Origin: Anaerovibrio sp. JC8 | GTDB taxonomy: Bacteria; Bacillota; Negativicutes; Selenomonadales; Selenomonadaceae | Assembly (NCBI RefSeq): GCF_002100115.1 | Contig: NZ_ANBM01000001.1 | Span: 124,001 to 188,000 of the forward strand | DNA: 64,000 bases | Reading direction: 5' to 3' | Shown here: in pieces, positions 52,158-61,323 of the stretch | Numbering within the stretch: the stretch's first letter is position 1 | Layout of the letters: every line of letters begins with the position of its first letter | Notes under the pieces: generated by a model | What the model was told of the DNA's origin: nothing | Databases searched by the model: none | Seen by the model: only the letters and a program-made list of their open reading frames with translations | Position numbers and translations under genes: made by a program

Positions 52158-54116
52158 TTATTTTGCCATCAGCTCTGCAATCTTGTTGGCGAAGTCAACA
52201 GGATTTTCCGGCATAATACCCTCGATAATAAGGGCCTGAGTGTAGAGCAGGTCGCAATAATCCTTGAAATCCTGATTATCCTTGCCGGCGGAGTGCAAGC
52301 CCTGGAGACGGGTAAAGAGGGCGTGATGTGGATTAATCTCCAAAATACGCTTAGCCTTGAACATAGGGTTATCCATGGCTGCGAAGGTATGCTCCATGGA
52401 CAGGGACGGGCCCTGAGCATCAGCCACCAGGCATACAGCACTGGACTTCAGGCGGGCGCTGATTTTAACCTCAGCTACCTTGTCAGACAAGGCCTCCTTA
52501 ATGTCCTTGATAAGGTCATCGTTGGTCTTTGCCAGCTCCTCAGTTTCCTTCTTAACCTCCTGGGACTCAGCATCGTCCAAATCCAGGTCGCCACGGCTGA
52601 TGGATTGGAACTCCTTGTCCGCATAGGTGCGGATAGCTTCAATGGCAAACTCATCCACTGGATCAAGAAGGTAGAGAACCTCAATACCCTTTTCCTTCAA
52701 AAGCTCCATCTGTGGCAGCTTCTCGATGGTAGCCTGATCCACACCAGTTGCATAATAAATCTTCTTCTGGCTCTCAGGCATACGCTCCACGTATTCCTTC
52801 AGGGATACGTTCTTGCCCTCCTTGGAGGATACGAACAGCAGCAGCTCCTTCAGCTTGTTGATGATATCATTGCCGGTGAACATGCTGTTATAGATACCGA
52901 TTTTCAGGGACTTGCCGAACTCAGCCCAGAACTTCTCATAACCCTCACGGTCCTTGCTGAGCTTTCTCTCCAAGGATTTCAGGATGGTCTTTTCCATGTT
53001 CTTGCCGATGGTCTTCAGCTCGCGGCTCTGCTGCAGCAGCTCACGGGAAATATTCAGGGAAAGGTCAGGAGAATCAACCAGACCCTTTACGAAGCCCAAG
53101 TAATCCGGCAGCAAATCCTTGCACTTGTCCATGATAAATACGTGACGGGAATAGAGCTGAATACCTGGCTCATAGTCAGTATGATAAAGGTTAAATGGTG
53201 CCTTGGCAGGAATGTACAGGAGAGATGTGTACTCTACGGTACCCTCAGCCTTGTTGTGGAATACCTCCATTGGTTCTTCCCATTCATGGAACTGAGTCTT
53301 CAGGAACTTGCTGTATTCCTCCTGGGTAATATCGGACTTATTCTTGGTCCACAATGGCTGCATGGAGTTAAGGGTGCGAACCTCAGTCTTCTTAATCTTT
53401 TCTGCACCTTCAATTTCCTTGCCCTCTTCGTCCCGAGGAGTTTCCTCAGTTTCAAAATTCATCTTGATAGGATAACGAACATAGTCAGAATACTTCTTTA
53501 CCAGGCTCTGGATATTCCAATTGTCAGCAAAGTTTTCCTCGGCATTGTCACCATAGAAATCCTTGCCCAATGTAATGGTAATGGTAGTTCCTCTGGTTTC
53601 CTTATCGCACTCCTCCATGGTGTAAGAGCCGTCACCGGTGGACTCCCAGCGTACAGCGTTCTTTTCACCGGCCTTGCGGGTCACTACAGTAACCTTTTCT
53701 GCAACCATAAATGCAGAATAAAAGCCTACGCCGAACTGACCAATCAGATTATCACTGATTTCCATATTGCCGGCATTTTCCTTTTCCTTCTTCAGCTGCT
53801 CCAGGAAAGCCTTGGTACCGGACTTGGCAATGGTACCAAGATTCTCCACTACCTCTTCCCTGTTCATGCCAATACCGTTATCAGAAATGGTAAGGGTATG
53901 GCTTTCCTTGTCAGGAATGAGGAAAATCTCATAATCCTCGTTGCCCTCCAAAATTTCCTTGTTGGTCAGGGATTCAAAATGCAGCTTGTCGATTGCATCG
54001 GAAGCGTTGGAAATCAGTTCCCGCAGGAAGATTTCGTGGTTTGTATAAATGCTGTGAATCATGAGATTCAGCAGCTGTTTCGTTTCCGCCTGAAATTCAT
54101 GGGTTTCTTTTGCCAT
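52158..54116 (-). CDS. htpG: molecular chaperone HtpG (Hsp90)
   Basis: ATP-dependent chaperone of 652 residues. GHKL ATPase motifs: LRELISNASDAIDKL (about residue 35), DNGIGM (about 80) and GQFGVGFYSAFMV (about 120); middle and C-terminal domains complete. The ATG at 54114-54116 follows AAGGAG; an upstream in-frame ATG at 54170 lies inside the CIRCE element and cannot be used. Regulated by the promoter at 54197-54225 and the CIRCE element at 54158-54184. Confidence 0.97.
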   Translation of the reverse strand: MAKETHEFQAETKQLLNLMIHSIYTNHEIFLRELISNASDAIDKLHFESLTNKEILEGNEDYEIFLIPDKESHTLTISDNGIGMNREEVVENLGTIAKSGTKAFLEQLKKEKENAGNMEISDNLIGQFGVGFYSAFMVAEKVTVVTRKAGEKNAVRWESTGDGSYTMEECDKETRGTTITITLGKDFYGDNAEENFADNWNIQSLVKKYSDYVRYPIKMNFETEETPRDEEGKEIEGAEKIKKTEVRTLNSMQPLWTKNKSDITQEEYSKFLKTQFHEWEEPMEVFHNKAEGTVEYTSLLYIPAKAPFNLYHTDYEPGIQLYSRHVFIMDKCKDLLPDYLGFVKGLVDSPDLSLNISRELLQQSRELKTIGKNMEKTILKSLERKLSKDREGYEKFWAEFGKSLKIGIYNSMFTGNDIINKLKELLLFVSSKEGKNVSLKEYVERMPESQKKIYYATGVDQATIEKLPQMELLKEKGIEVLYLLDPVDEFAIEAIRTYADKEFQSISRGDLDLDDAESQEVKKETEELAKTNDDLIKDIKEALSDKVAEVKISARLKSSAVCLVADAQGPSLSMEHTFAAMDNPMFKAKRILEINPHHALFTRLQGLHSAGKDNQDFKDYCDLLYTQALIIEGIMPENPVDFANKIAELMAK

Positions 54117-54157
54117 TTTTAAAGACTCCTTTATATAAATGATGTTTTTGATAATTT

Positions 54158-54184
54158 TTAGCACTCCCATAGTCTGAGTGCTAA
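54158..54184. promoter_or_regulatory. CIRCE element (HrcA operator)
   Basis: TTAGCACTC-N9-GAGTGCTAA, identical to the CIRCE consensus. It lies between the htpG promoter and the start codon, the usual position for HrcA repression. Confidence 0.97.
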
Positions 54185-54196
54185 CTCACAATTGAT

Positions 54197-54225
54197 ATAA
54201 TACATCAAAAAGTCAAAAATGTCAA
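54197..54225 (-). promoter_or_regulatory. htpG sigma-A promoter
   Basis: TTGACA (54220-54225), 17-base spacer, TATTAT (54197-54202). Confidence 0.85.
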
Positions 54226-54235
54226 AGTGTCGCAA

Positions 54236-54269
54236 AAGAAAAGAACCCGTACTTTTGTACAGGTTCTTG
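54236..54269 (-). terminator. terminator after the 245-residue exported protein gene
   Basis: AAGAACC-GTAC with GTAC-GGTTCTT, followed by TTTTCTTTT on the minus strand. Confidence 0.85.
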
Positions 54270-54285
54270 GAAATTCACTTCTTAA

Positions 54286-55023
54286 TTATTTTTTCTTCTT
54301 TTTTGGCAGCTTGGAAAGCTCCAGGAATTCCTGATACTCAGAGGTTGGCCACTGCTTGAAGGTGGTCAGACCAGCATTGTAGGTTGCTACACCAGGCACT
54401 GAGATTTCCGGACTGTCAATTAAGGAAATCATGAAATGACCGCCGAACTCTCCTGGCAAATAGGTCTGTACCATCTGGCTTTCTGCTGTAATAGTATCAT
54501 CAAAGGTACCATCACCGTTGGTATCAACCTGCAGCTCCTTCGGAGTAACACCATAAATGCCATAAACATTTTCTGCTACCTCTACCACCCGGGTATTGGT
54601 CAAAACATGCTTGTTGGCAAAGTTGTCCAGAATGGTCTTGCGCTCATCATCGGAAACACTGCCGGCATTGGCCGGAATCTCTCCCTCATCATAAGCATTG
54701 ATAAGCACTATCCAGGCCTTCTTTACATCATCCACATTCCCCTCGAAAATAAGGATATCACCCTTGGCGGTTTCGTCAAACAGGCTGGCCGGTACCACGT
54801 TAGGCTGGGTTGGGCACATAATGCTGTAGCCGTAGCGGGTGCTGGTGTACTTGTATGGCAGTGAAACATCAATCGTAACATCTCCATTGGCATCAGCATT
54901 TGCAGTAGCAGCTGCCGGTGCTGCTGCCTCCTCGGCAGATACAGAGGACATGGCAGGCACCATGAGAAAAGCTCCCATCATGATGGCCATTAAGCTCTTT
55001 GATAACACGTTTTTAATCTTCAT
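54286..55023 (-). CDS. exported protein of unknown function, 245 residues
   Basis: Signal peptide at residues 1-30 (ends SVSAEE), then an Ala-rich linker. The middle carries a single DTNGDGTFDDT (about residues 173-183), a DxNxDGxxD calcium-binding loop pattern. The C-terminus is LPKKKKK. I do not recognise the family; the beta-rich middle resembles uncharacterised secreted proteins of Negativicutes only in composition. GGGGG precedes the ATG at 55021-55023. Own terminator; a separate transcript from cinA upstream is likely. Confidence 0.75.
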   Translation of the reverse strand: MKIKNVLSKSLMAIMMGAFLMVPAMSSVSAEEAAAPAAATANADANGDVTIDVSLPYKYTSTRYGYSIMCPTQPNVVPASLFDETAKGDILIFEGNVDDVKKAWIVLINAYDEGEIPANAGSVSDDERKTILDNFANKHVLTNTRVVEVAENVYGIYGVTPKELQVDTNGDGTFDDTITAESQMVQTYLPGEFGGHFMISLIDSPEISVPGVATYNAGLTTFKQWPTSEYQEFLELSKLPKKKKK

Positions 55024-55119
55024 TATTATTCCCCCACAATTCAATTTAAGTTGAATTTCTCTAATGGTTATTCTAGTTACCAATTTTGAAAATCTAGTGA
55101 AAGTTGTATTAAATAAGCA

Positions 55120-55599
55120 TTAAAACTTACCTATATATTCTATCAGCATTGTCAAGGCCTTGTCAGTAGTTTGCCGCTTTATTTCAGTACGGGTACCGGA
55201 AAATAGGTTTTTAGTCACAACCACGCCTTTAGGTCCGGCAACGGAAATATACACCAAGCCCACCGGTTTCTCCACGCTGCCACCACCGGGACCCGCAATT
55301 CCGGTAATTCCTACTCCAATATCGGCACCAATTCGCCCCTTGATCCCACTGGACATTTCCTTTGCAGTCTGTTCACTTACTGCACCAAATTCCTTTAATG
55401 TGGCTTCCTTTACCCCCAAATGTGACATTTTCACTTCATTGGTATAGGACACAATTGATCCCAGAACATAAGCGGAGCTGCCTGCCACATCCGTAAGGCG
55501 GCTGGTCAACAGTCCCCCGGTGCAGGATTCAGCACAGGCGATGGTCTGGTGGGTATCAAGCAGTGCCTGTCCCGCCTGTTCTTCTAATGTTTTTTCCAT
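55120..55599 (-). CDS. pncC: nicotinamide-nucleotide amidase PncC (CinA C-terminal domain)
   Basis: Stand-alone CinA C-terminal domain of 159 residues that in other bacteria deamidates NMN in pyridine-nucleotide recycling. Family motifs: IACAESCTGGLLTSRLTDV (about residues 20-38), GSIVSYTNEVK and VGITGIAGPGGGS. Full CinA would have a further N-terminal molybdopterin-binding-like domain, absent here. Begins right after the rimO stop. Confidence 0.92.
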   Translation of the reverse strand: MEKTLEEQAGQALLDTHQTIACAESCTGGLLTSRLTDVAGSSAYVLGSIVSYTNEVKMSHLGVKEATLKEFGAVSEQTAKEMSSGIKGRIGADIGVGITGIAGPGGGSVEKPVGLVYISVAGPKGVVVTKNLFSGTRTEIKRQTTDKALTMLIEYIGKF

Positions 55600-55601
55600 A
55601 A

Positions 55602-56930
55602 TTAATCAACCAGCTCTCCTACCAGGTCCTCAGTAAAGCCCTGGAGAATTCGTACCTTGACCACATCTCCCACCTGACTGGTTTCATCATCTTCGATATA
55701 AACCAAATCATCCACATCATCAGCCTGACGATAGGAACGGCCATAAGGCATGCCTTCATCAGTATGCCCCTCCACAATAACCTCCAGCACCTGTCCCGTG
55801 AGAGATTCGTTAATCTCCTGGGAAATGAGGCTCTGCACAGCCTTGATTTCGTGATAGCGGTCCTGCATAACTTCCTCCGGAACCTGATCCTCCATATCCG
55901 CAGCAGGAGTATCCTCCTCCTTGGAATAGGTGAAGAACCCCGCATGGTCAAACCGCTGCTCCTCCACAAAGGCCTTCAGCTCCTGGAACTGCTGATCAGT
56001 TTCCCCAGGGAAGCCCACTATAAAGGTGGAACGAATAACTACTCCAGGCACCCGATCCCGCAGCTTCTGCAGCAGCTCCGTAATCTGCTCCTTGGTATCC
56101 GGACGGCGCATCCTTCTCAGCACCTCATTGCTGGCATGCTGCAATGGAATATCCACGTATTTAACGATTTTTTCTTCCTGGGCCATGAGATCAATGAGCT
56201 CATCGTTGAAGAAGCGTGGATAGCTGTAAAGGGTTCTGATCCACTTAATCCCCTCCACCTGACACAGCTCCTTTAACAGTTGGGCCAGCCTTGGCTCGCC
56301 ATAAATATCATGGCCATAATTGGTGGTGTCCTGGGCAATAAGGACAATTTCCTTAACCCCGTTCTCTGCCAGCTGCTTCACCTCTGCTACAATGTCCTCC
56401 AGCTTACGACTGCGGAACTTTCCCCTGATAAGAGGAATTGCACAAAAGGCACAACGGTTATTGCAGCCCTCGGCAATTTTCACATAGGCGGTATATTTAG
56501 GAGTAGTAGGAATTCTGGGAACCGACGCATCATAGATAATTTCATCCTCGCCCTTCACCACAACCCGGTTGCCCTTTAAGGTTTCATCAATAACCTCGGT
56601 TATACGGTCCCAGGCCTCAGTTCCAATGATGCCATCTGCTTCCGGCAGCTCATCCAAAAGCTCCTGGCCATAACGCTGTCCCAGACAGCCAGCAATAATC
56701 AGGGACCTGCAATGGCCCTTATCCGGCTGTTTATACTCAGCCATATTCAAAATTGTATTTATGGATTCCTCCTTTGCAGACTGAATAAAGGCACATGTAT
56801 TTACAATGAGAATGTCTGCATCCGAAGGGGCATTTACCAGTTCAATATTCCGTTCCTTAATCAGGCCCAGCATTACCTCTGTGTCTACCAAATTCTTGGA
56901 ACAGCCAAGACTTACAAATCCTGCTTTCAA
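55602..56930 (-). CDS. rimO: ribosomal protein S12 methylthiotransferase RimO
   Basis: Radical SAM methylthiotransferase that modifies an Asp of ribosomal protein S12. The 442-residue protein has three N-terminal cluster Cys (SLGCSKN, NTCAFI, AGCLGQR), the SAM motif CNNRCAFCAIP (about residue 155) and a C-terminal TRAM domain (about residues 375-440). TTG start, AGGAGG seven bases before it. Confidence 0.96.
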   Translation of the reverse strand: MKAGFVSLGCSKNLVDTEVMLGLIKERNIELVNAPSDADILIVNTCAFIQSAKEESINTILNMAEYKQPDKGHCRSLIIAGCLGQRYGQELLDELPEADGIIGTEAWDRITEVIDETLKGNRVVVKGEDEIIYDASVPRIPTTPKYTAYVKIAEGCNNRCAFCAIPLIRGKFRSRKLEDIVAEVKQLAENGVKEIVLIAQDTTNYGHDIYGEPRLAQLLKELCQVEGIKWIRTLYSYPRFFNDELIDLMAQEEKIVKYVDIPLQHASNEVLRRMRRPDTKEQITELLQKLRDRVPGVVIRSTFIVGFPGETDQQFQELKAFVEEQRFDHAGFFTYSKEEDTPAADMEDQVPEEVMQDRYHEIKAVQSLISQEINESLTGQVLEVIVEGHTDEGMPYGRSYRQADDVDDLVYIEDDETSQVGDVVKVRILQGFTEDLVGELVD

Positions 56931-56954
56931 GCTTTACCTCCTAAAATATCCGTT

Positions 56955-57980
56955 TTATCTGCCAAATCTTACTTCCTTCAGCCAGCGGTCCAACAACTGT
57001 TTCCGTTCCTTTTCGGGATAATCCGCCAACTGCTCGTACAAAATCACATTCTTGCCCGAAAAATGCTTGGCCGCCATAAGAGAACCATTGGCTGGAATAA
57101 AATAAAAGCCGTTATTCATCATGACAAGCTGTGGCTCATCCGTAAGCATCCAATTAATAAATTCCCGGGCCTTATCACTGTTGGGACTGTTAATAAGCTG
57201 TCCTACTCCCGTAAGAGTGTAAGCCGTACCCTCCTCCGGGTAAATAAGCTTCAAAGGGTAACCCTCACCTATATAGCGCAACGCCTCACTCTGCACCACA
57301 ATGGAAATATCCGCCTCTCCCATTCCGGTCATACGGGCCGGAGTGGACAGATACTTGGCGTACTGCACCACATGGGGGTGAAGCTGCCTCATATACCCCA
57401 GGGAATTATCCTCGCCATTTTGGGCCACCATAAACATGTATATGTTGGCAGCATTATCAGCAGCCATAAAATCAGTAATGCCCAGACGATAATTCTGCAG
57501 TTGTCCCAGCTCCCGCCAGGATGCAGGAATATGTGGCAAACGCTGCATATAATCAGTATTTATACAAAATACCACCGGGTCATACCAAAGTCCAATCCAA
57601 AAGCCCCTGTCATCCTTAAAACGGTCGCTGACCACATCACCATGCTCGGAAATATAAGGCTGGAGCCAGCCATCAATGGCAGTCCTTCTGAGCACGCGGC
57701 TGTCGGTCATTATCAGATCTGCCTTCCCGGTATCCTTTATCTTATTCACAAGCTCAGCCTCGGTCATGGGAACGAAGGTCACACGAATCCTGTAGCTCTT
57801 TTCATAGGCTTCTGCCACCGGCTTGACATTTTCCGCCGGCAGGGTAGTATAGACAACAATATTTCCCTGCAGCCGGCTGTCATCATAGCCAATACCACCA
57901 TTGGTGAAATACAGGGCACAGAATATGGAGGCTGCAATCATAAGAAACGAGGTTATCAGCAGCATTGAATATCTTTTCAT
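56955..57980 (-). CDS. periplasmic solute-binding protein, ABC type (iron or spermidine/thiamine-like)
   Basis: A 341-residue family-1/2-type extracellular solute-binding protein. Signal-anchor at residues 1-28. The pattern GNIVVYTTLPAENVKPVAEAYEK, then MTEAELVNKIKDTGKADLIMTD, then FWIGLWYDPVVFCINTDYM and FINWMLTDEPQLVMMNNGFYFIPAN is typical of the AfuA/FutA-like group that binds ferric iron or small anions. Ligand cannot be fixed. No permease or ATPase is adjacent, so the transporter is elsewhere. Ribosome binding site weak. Confidence 0.85.
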   Translation of the reverse strand: MKRYSMLLITSFLMIAASIFCALYFTNGGIGYDDSRLQGNIVVYTTLPAENVKPVAEAYEKSYRIRVTFVPMTEAELVNKIKDTGKADLIMTDSRVLRRTAIDGWLQPYISEHGDVVSDRFKDDRGFWIGLWYDPVVFCINTDYMQRLPHIPASWRELGQLQNYRLGITDFMAADNAANIYMFMVAQNGEDNSLGYMRQLHPHVVQYAKYLSTPARMTGMGEADISIVVQSEALRYIGEGYPLKLIYPEEGTAYTLTGVGQLINSPNSDKAREFINWMLTDEPQLVMMNNGFYFIPANGSLMAAKHFSGKNVILYEQLADYPEKERKQLLDRWLKEVRFGR

Positions 57981-58025
57981 ATACTATACACCATCGATTC
58001 AAAAACACGAAAAAATTAAAATTAA

Positions 58026-58063
58026 AGAAAATCCTGCAAGGAAATGAAACACCCTTGCAGGAC
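58026..58063 (-). terminator. ftsZ terminator
   Basis: Perfect 10-bp stem TCCTGCAAGG (58032-58041) and CCTTGCAGGA (58053-58062), then TTTTCTTTAATTTT on the minus strand. Confidence 0.92.
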
Positions 58064-58080
58064 TTGCAATTTAAACTGAA

Positions 58081-59238
58081 TTATTTGTTTGAGCGCATCC
58101 ACACCGGAATGTCAATTCCGTTGGCCTTGTAGAAGTCCTGTTTAGGCATGCCAATGTTGGCCGCATTCGCACCCTGGTTGCCAAATACCGGAACTCTCAT
58201 GCCATTTGGCCGAGCCTGCGGCTGTTGTGGCTGAGCCCCCACAGTGGCAGGTGCACCCACATTCTGACGACCCTGCTCGGACTCAAAATCTGTAGCCACT
58301 ACGGTAACACGAATGGTATCACCCATAGTATCATCTACAGATACACCCCAAATGATGTTGGCATCCGGATGTGCCTCTGCAGTAATGCTCTGGCTGGCCT
58401 CATTGAGCTCCATCATGTTCAGGTGTGATGTCTCACCAACGAAGTTAATGATGACGCCTCTGGCACCGCTTACAGATACCTCCAGCAACGGAGAATTAAC
58501 TGCCTCACGAAGTGCTGCCATAGGGGCATTGTCACCGCTGGCCTCACCGATACCCATGAGAGCCGGGCCTGCATTGCTCATTACAGCCTCAACATCAGCG
58601 AAGTCAAGGTTTACATAACCGGAATCATTAATGAGATCGGAAATGCTCTGTACACCCTGACGAAGAATATCATCTACTTCCTTAAAGGCATCAATGAAGG
58701 AAGTGGACTTGTCAATAATGCTCAAAACCTTTTCATTAGGAATGGTAATGATGGTATCAACACGCTGACGCAGTGCCTCTACACCAGCCTCAGCTCGCTT
58801 GGAGCGCATACGTCCCTCGTAGGAAAACGGACGGGTTACCACACCAACGGTAAGGGCACCAATCTGCTTGGCACACTCTGCTACCACAGGAGCCGCACCA
58901 GTTCCGGTACCGCCGCCCATACCGGCTGCGATAAATACCATATCAGCACCCTGAAGTGCTTCAAGAATTTCTTCACGGTTTTCCTCAGCTGCCTTGGCAC
59001 CAACCTCAGGACGGGCACCGGCACCCAAACCACGGGTAGCCTTGCCACCAATCTGAATACGGATGGAAGCCAAAGACTGGGATAATGCCTGGGCATCAGT
59101 ATTTACAGCTATAAACTCAACACCCTTAACACCGGCATTGACCATGCAATTTACTGCATTGCTGCCGCCACCGCCGACACCAACAACTTTAATTACGGCC
59201 TTGTCATCAAAATCAAAATCATCAAACTCTATTGGCAC
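58081..59238 (-). CDS. ftsZ: cell division protein FtsZ
   Basis: Tubulin-like GTPase of the Z-ring. The 385-residue protein has [29 protein letters not shown] (about residues 104-119), and the C-terminal conserved peptide DIPVWMR after a Gln/Pro-rich linker. Start is a GTG (59236-59238), eight bases after GTGGGGG; a GTG five codons upstream would lie inside that site. Extended -10 TGTTATAAT at 59302-59307 may be its promoter. Confidence 0.96.
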   Translation of the reverse strand: MPIEFDDFDFDDKAVIKVVGVGGGGSNAVNCMVNAGVKGVEFIAVNTDAQALSQSLASIRIQIGGKATRGLGAGARPEVGAKAAEENREEILEALQGADMVFIAAGMGGGTGTGAAPVVAECAKQIGALTVGVVTRPFSYEGRMRSKRAEAGVEALRQRVDTIITIPNEKVLSIIDKSTSFIDAFKEVDDILRQGVQSISDLINDSGYVNLDFADVEAVMSNAGPALMGIGEASGDNAPMAALREAVNSPLLEVSVSGARGVIINFVGETSHLNMMELNEASQSITAEAHPDANIIWGVSVDDTMGDTIRVTVVATDFESEQGRQNVGAPATVGAQPQQPQARPNGMRVPVFGNQGANAANIGMPKQDFYKANGIDIPVWMRSNK

Positions 59239-59301
59239 TCGAAAAACCCCCACATGTATTCTTTAATTCGTAAATATTGTCAATATACTCATACATTGAA
59301 T

Positions 59302-59307
59302 ATTATA
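59302..59307 (-). promoter_or_regulatory. extended -10 promoter candidate of ftsZ
   Basis: TATAAT with TGT before it; no good -35 box. About 65 bases upstream of the start. Confidence 0.5.
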
Positions 59308-59347
59308 ACATTTATCAATTTCAAAATCCATAGTTAGCGGACCCGAA

Positions 59348-59680
59348 TTATTGCTTTTTAAGCAGGTGCTGGCGAATAAAACCAAGGTTATTAAAAATTC
59401 TTAAGCCAAATGCTAATAGGGCTACATAATATAAATCAATTCCCAGTCTATCACCCACATATACCAGGAATGCCGCCATTAAAGAATTTGTAAAAAAACC
59501 GGAAATAAAAATCTTATCATCAAAGGTTCCACCGCAGGCTGCCTTTATACCGCCAAAAACTGAATCCAGACAGGCCATAAGAGCCACTGAAAACAGGCTG
59601 GAATACCCGGCCGGTATACCAAAGGGCACCAAAAAGCCCAAAACAGCACCGATGAGGAGACCTACTGCCGCATAAATCAT
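59348..59680 (-). CDS. sbp: small basic protein (Sbp/DUF1290)
   Basis: A 110-residue membrane protein with four hydrophobic segments, typical of the small basic protein family between DUF881 and ftsA/ftsZ in Firmicutes and Actinobacteria. It starts MIYAAVGLLIGAVLGFLVPFG and includes DSVFGGIKAACGGTFDDKIF, the family signature. Role unknown. Its ATG overlaps the DUF881 stop by four bases. Confidence 0.9.
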   Translation of the reverse strand: MIYAAVGLLIGAVLGFLVPFGIPAGYSSLFSVALMACLDSVFGGIKAACGGTFDDKIFISGFFTNSLMAAFLVYVGDRLGIDLYYVALLAFGLRIFNNLGFIRQHLLKKQ

Positions 59681-60372
59681 TTTGTCTCCTCCTCTTTTTT
59701 GGAAGTAGTTGCCAGCTTATATTTTGCTGTTGCCTTGTAAGCCGGAATCCAAACATTATCCATTGGCTGAATTGTCAGGCTGATACCCCATACCTTAAGG
59801 GAATCTGCCACGCCGCCACGCATATTAATGGAATTTACCAGATTGTCCTTGTCACCTATGGCACGAATCTCAAAAGGAGGTGCTGAACGAACATTATTAA
59901 CAGAAATAGTGGGGCCGGCACAGCGAATCTCAGAATTTGCCGTAAGCCGCTGTCCGTTAATTGACAAGGCCTCTGCCCCAGCTGCCCGCAGCTCGTTGAC
60001 TACCTTTAAAATATCTTCATCGTGAACCAGATACAGGTTGGGGTCATTTTCCATCTTGGCCTTTTTGGCACTATCATCAATGGTAATTATAACCCCTGGT
60101 CCCTCCAGCGGGGTCATGCCGGAAATCATCAGAATATCATCTGCCAGCTTTTCCGATTTGGCATCCCCGGACATTCCCTTCAAAACACGGTTTTCCTCTT
60201 CCAACTCTTTATTCTCTGCTTCTGCCTGATGAAGGCGGGCTGCCAGCTCCTCCACACGCTGGGATGGCTGGGAGGCCCGGATGTCCTCTGTACTCTTGAA
60301 CTGGATAACCAGCATAAAACCTAGAACCATGCAAACACAGGCAATAGACAATCGCCCTTTTTCCAACTGCAT
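59677..60372 (-). CDS. DUF881 family protein (YlxX/YlxW-type)
   Basis: A 231-residue protein with one N-terminal membrane segment (SIACVCMVLGFMLVIQF), a coiled-coil (EELAARLHQAEAENKELEEENRVLKG, about residues 42-67) and a DUF881 domain (about residues 85-225: PGVIITIDDS, LYLVHDEDILKVVNELRAAGAEALSINGQRL). Function unknown, always near division genes. Confidence 0.9.
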   Translation of the reverse strand: MQLEKGRLSIACVCMVLGFMLVIQFKSTEDIRASQPSQRVEELAARLHQAEAENKELEEENRVLKGMSGDAKSEKLADDILMISGMTPLEGPGVIITIDDSAKKAKMENDPNLYLVHDEDILKVVNELRAAGAEALSINGQRLTANSEIRCAGPTISVNNVRSAPPFEIRAIGDKDNLVNSINMRGGVADSLKVWGISLTIQPMDNVWIPAYKATAKYKLATTSKKEEETK

Positions 60373-60391
60373 TTTTCTCCTCCTATACCGA

Positions 60392-61318
60392 CTATTCCTT
60401 TAACTTAATAGAATAGGAACCATCAAATCTGGCATCCACATATTCGATAGGATGCTTGGCCTGCTTGACCTCACGGTTAACACTCTCCGTAATTTCCAGC
60501 TTTCTCTGCAGGCTGTCCAACGCCCCCATTTTCAGCTGAACTGAATGATTCATGTAAACAATCACATTATTGGGGTCTGTAATATTAATCTCGGCAATGC
60601 TGATGGCTGTATCATGGTTAAGCTTATCAAGGAAGTTTAGAACCTTATTAAGCTGTTCATTTTCCACAGTATCCCCTACAAAGAGGTTGGAAACCTCCAC
60701 TCCACTGACAATTGGCACCGGAATCTGGGCCAGGGTTCTGTGCGCGTCCAGAACAATACCTCCCCGGCCAACCTCAAGGTAACCATAATCACATTTTATA
60801 ATGGCCAGTGGAATACGCTCCACCACCTGAATATCCAAGGAATCAGGGAATTTCCGCCTTACAATGGCCTGCTCAATTCGAATATCCTTGGACATGGTCT
60901 GCATAATTTCATCAGTAGCCAGCTGAAAGAGATTTTCCCCCAGATTAATACCGGATATACGAACAATCTCCTCATCAGGAAGATAGGAGTTGCCGTGAAC
61001 ATTAACGTGCTTCAGCACAAACACAGGAGACAGGGCAATGGCTATAAAGGCCAAAAATGCCGCCAACACCCCCAGCACCCTTAAAATGCCGCGACGTGTT
61101 ATCATCTTGCGGGCAGGGCGTTCATGAGCAGCTTTATCAGCAGCCTCAGCTGCCTTTCTTGCTGATTTTGATACATTTCCATTGATGACCGTATCATCAA
61201 TGGATTCTGTGGAAGCAGCTTCCCTGGAAATAGGTTCCCCCGCAATAAGCGGCCTGTATTCCATCGTATTATCGACTATTTCTTTGTTTTCGACATTGTC
61301 AATGTCTTTATCCTTCAT
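60392..61318 (-). CDS. ftsQ: cell division protein FtsQ/DivIB
   Basis: Divisome membrane protein of 308 residues. An acidic cytoplasmic N-terminus (about 95 residues) precedes one membrane segment (ILRVLGVLAAFLAFIAIALSPVF). Then come the POTRA domain (VLKHVNVHGNSYLPDEEIVRISGI) and the FtsQ beta domain (VERIPLAIIKCDYGYLEV). GAGG before the ATG. Between ddl and DUF881. Confidence 0.94.
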   Translation of the reverse strand: MKDKDIDNVENKEIVDNTMEYRPLIAGEPISREAASTESIDDTVINGNVSKSARKAAEAADKAAHERPARKMITRRGILRVLGVLAAFLAFIAIALSPVFVLKHVNVHGNSYLPDEEIVRISGINLGENLFQLATDEIMQTMSKDIRIEQAIVRRKFPDSLDIQVVERIPLAIIKCDYGYLEVGRGGIVLDAHRTLAQIPVPIVSGVEVSNLFVGDTVENEQLNKVLNFLDKLNHDTAISIAEINITDPNNVIVYMNHSVQLKMGALDSLQRKLEITESVNREVKQAKHPIEYVDARFDGSYSIKLKE

Positions 61319-61323
61319 AATTA

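Noticed and set aside
51990-54122. 710-codon open frame on the plus strand opposite htpG
   Set aside because: It is antisense to a clear HtpG with CIRCE and promoter, has no ribosome binding site, and its translation has no recognisable family.
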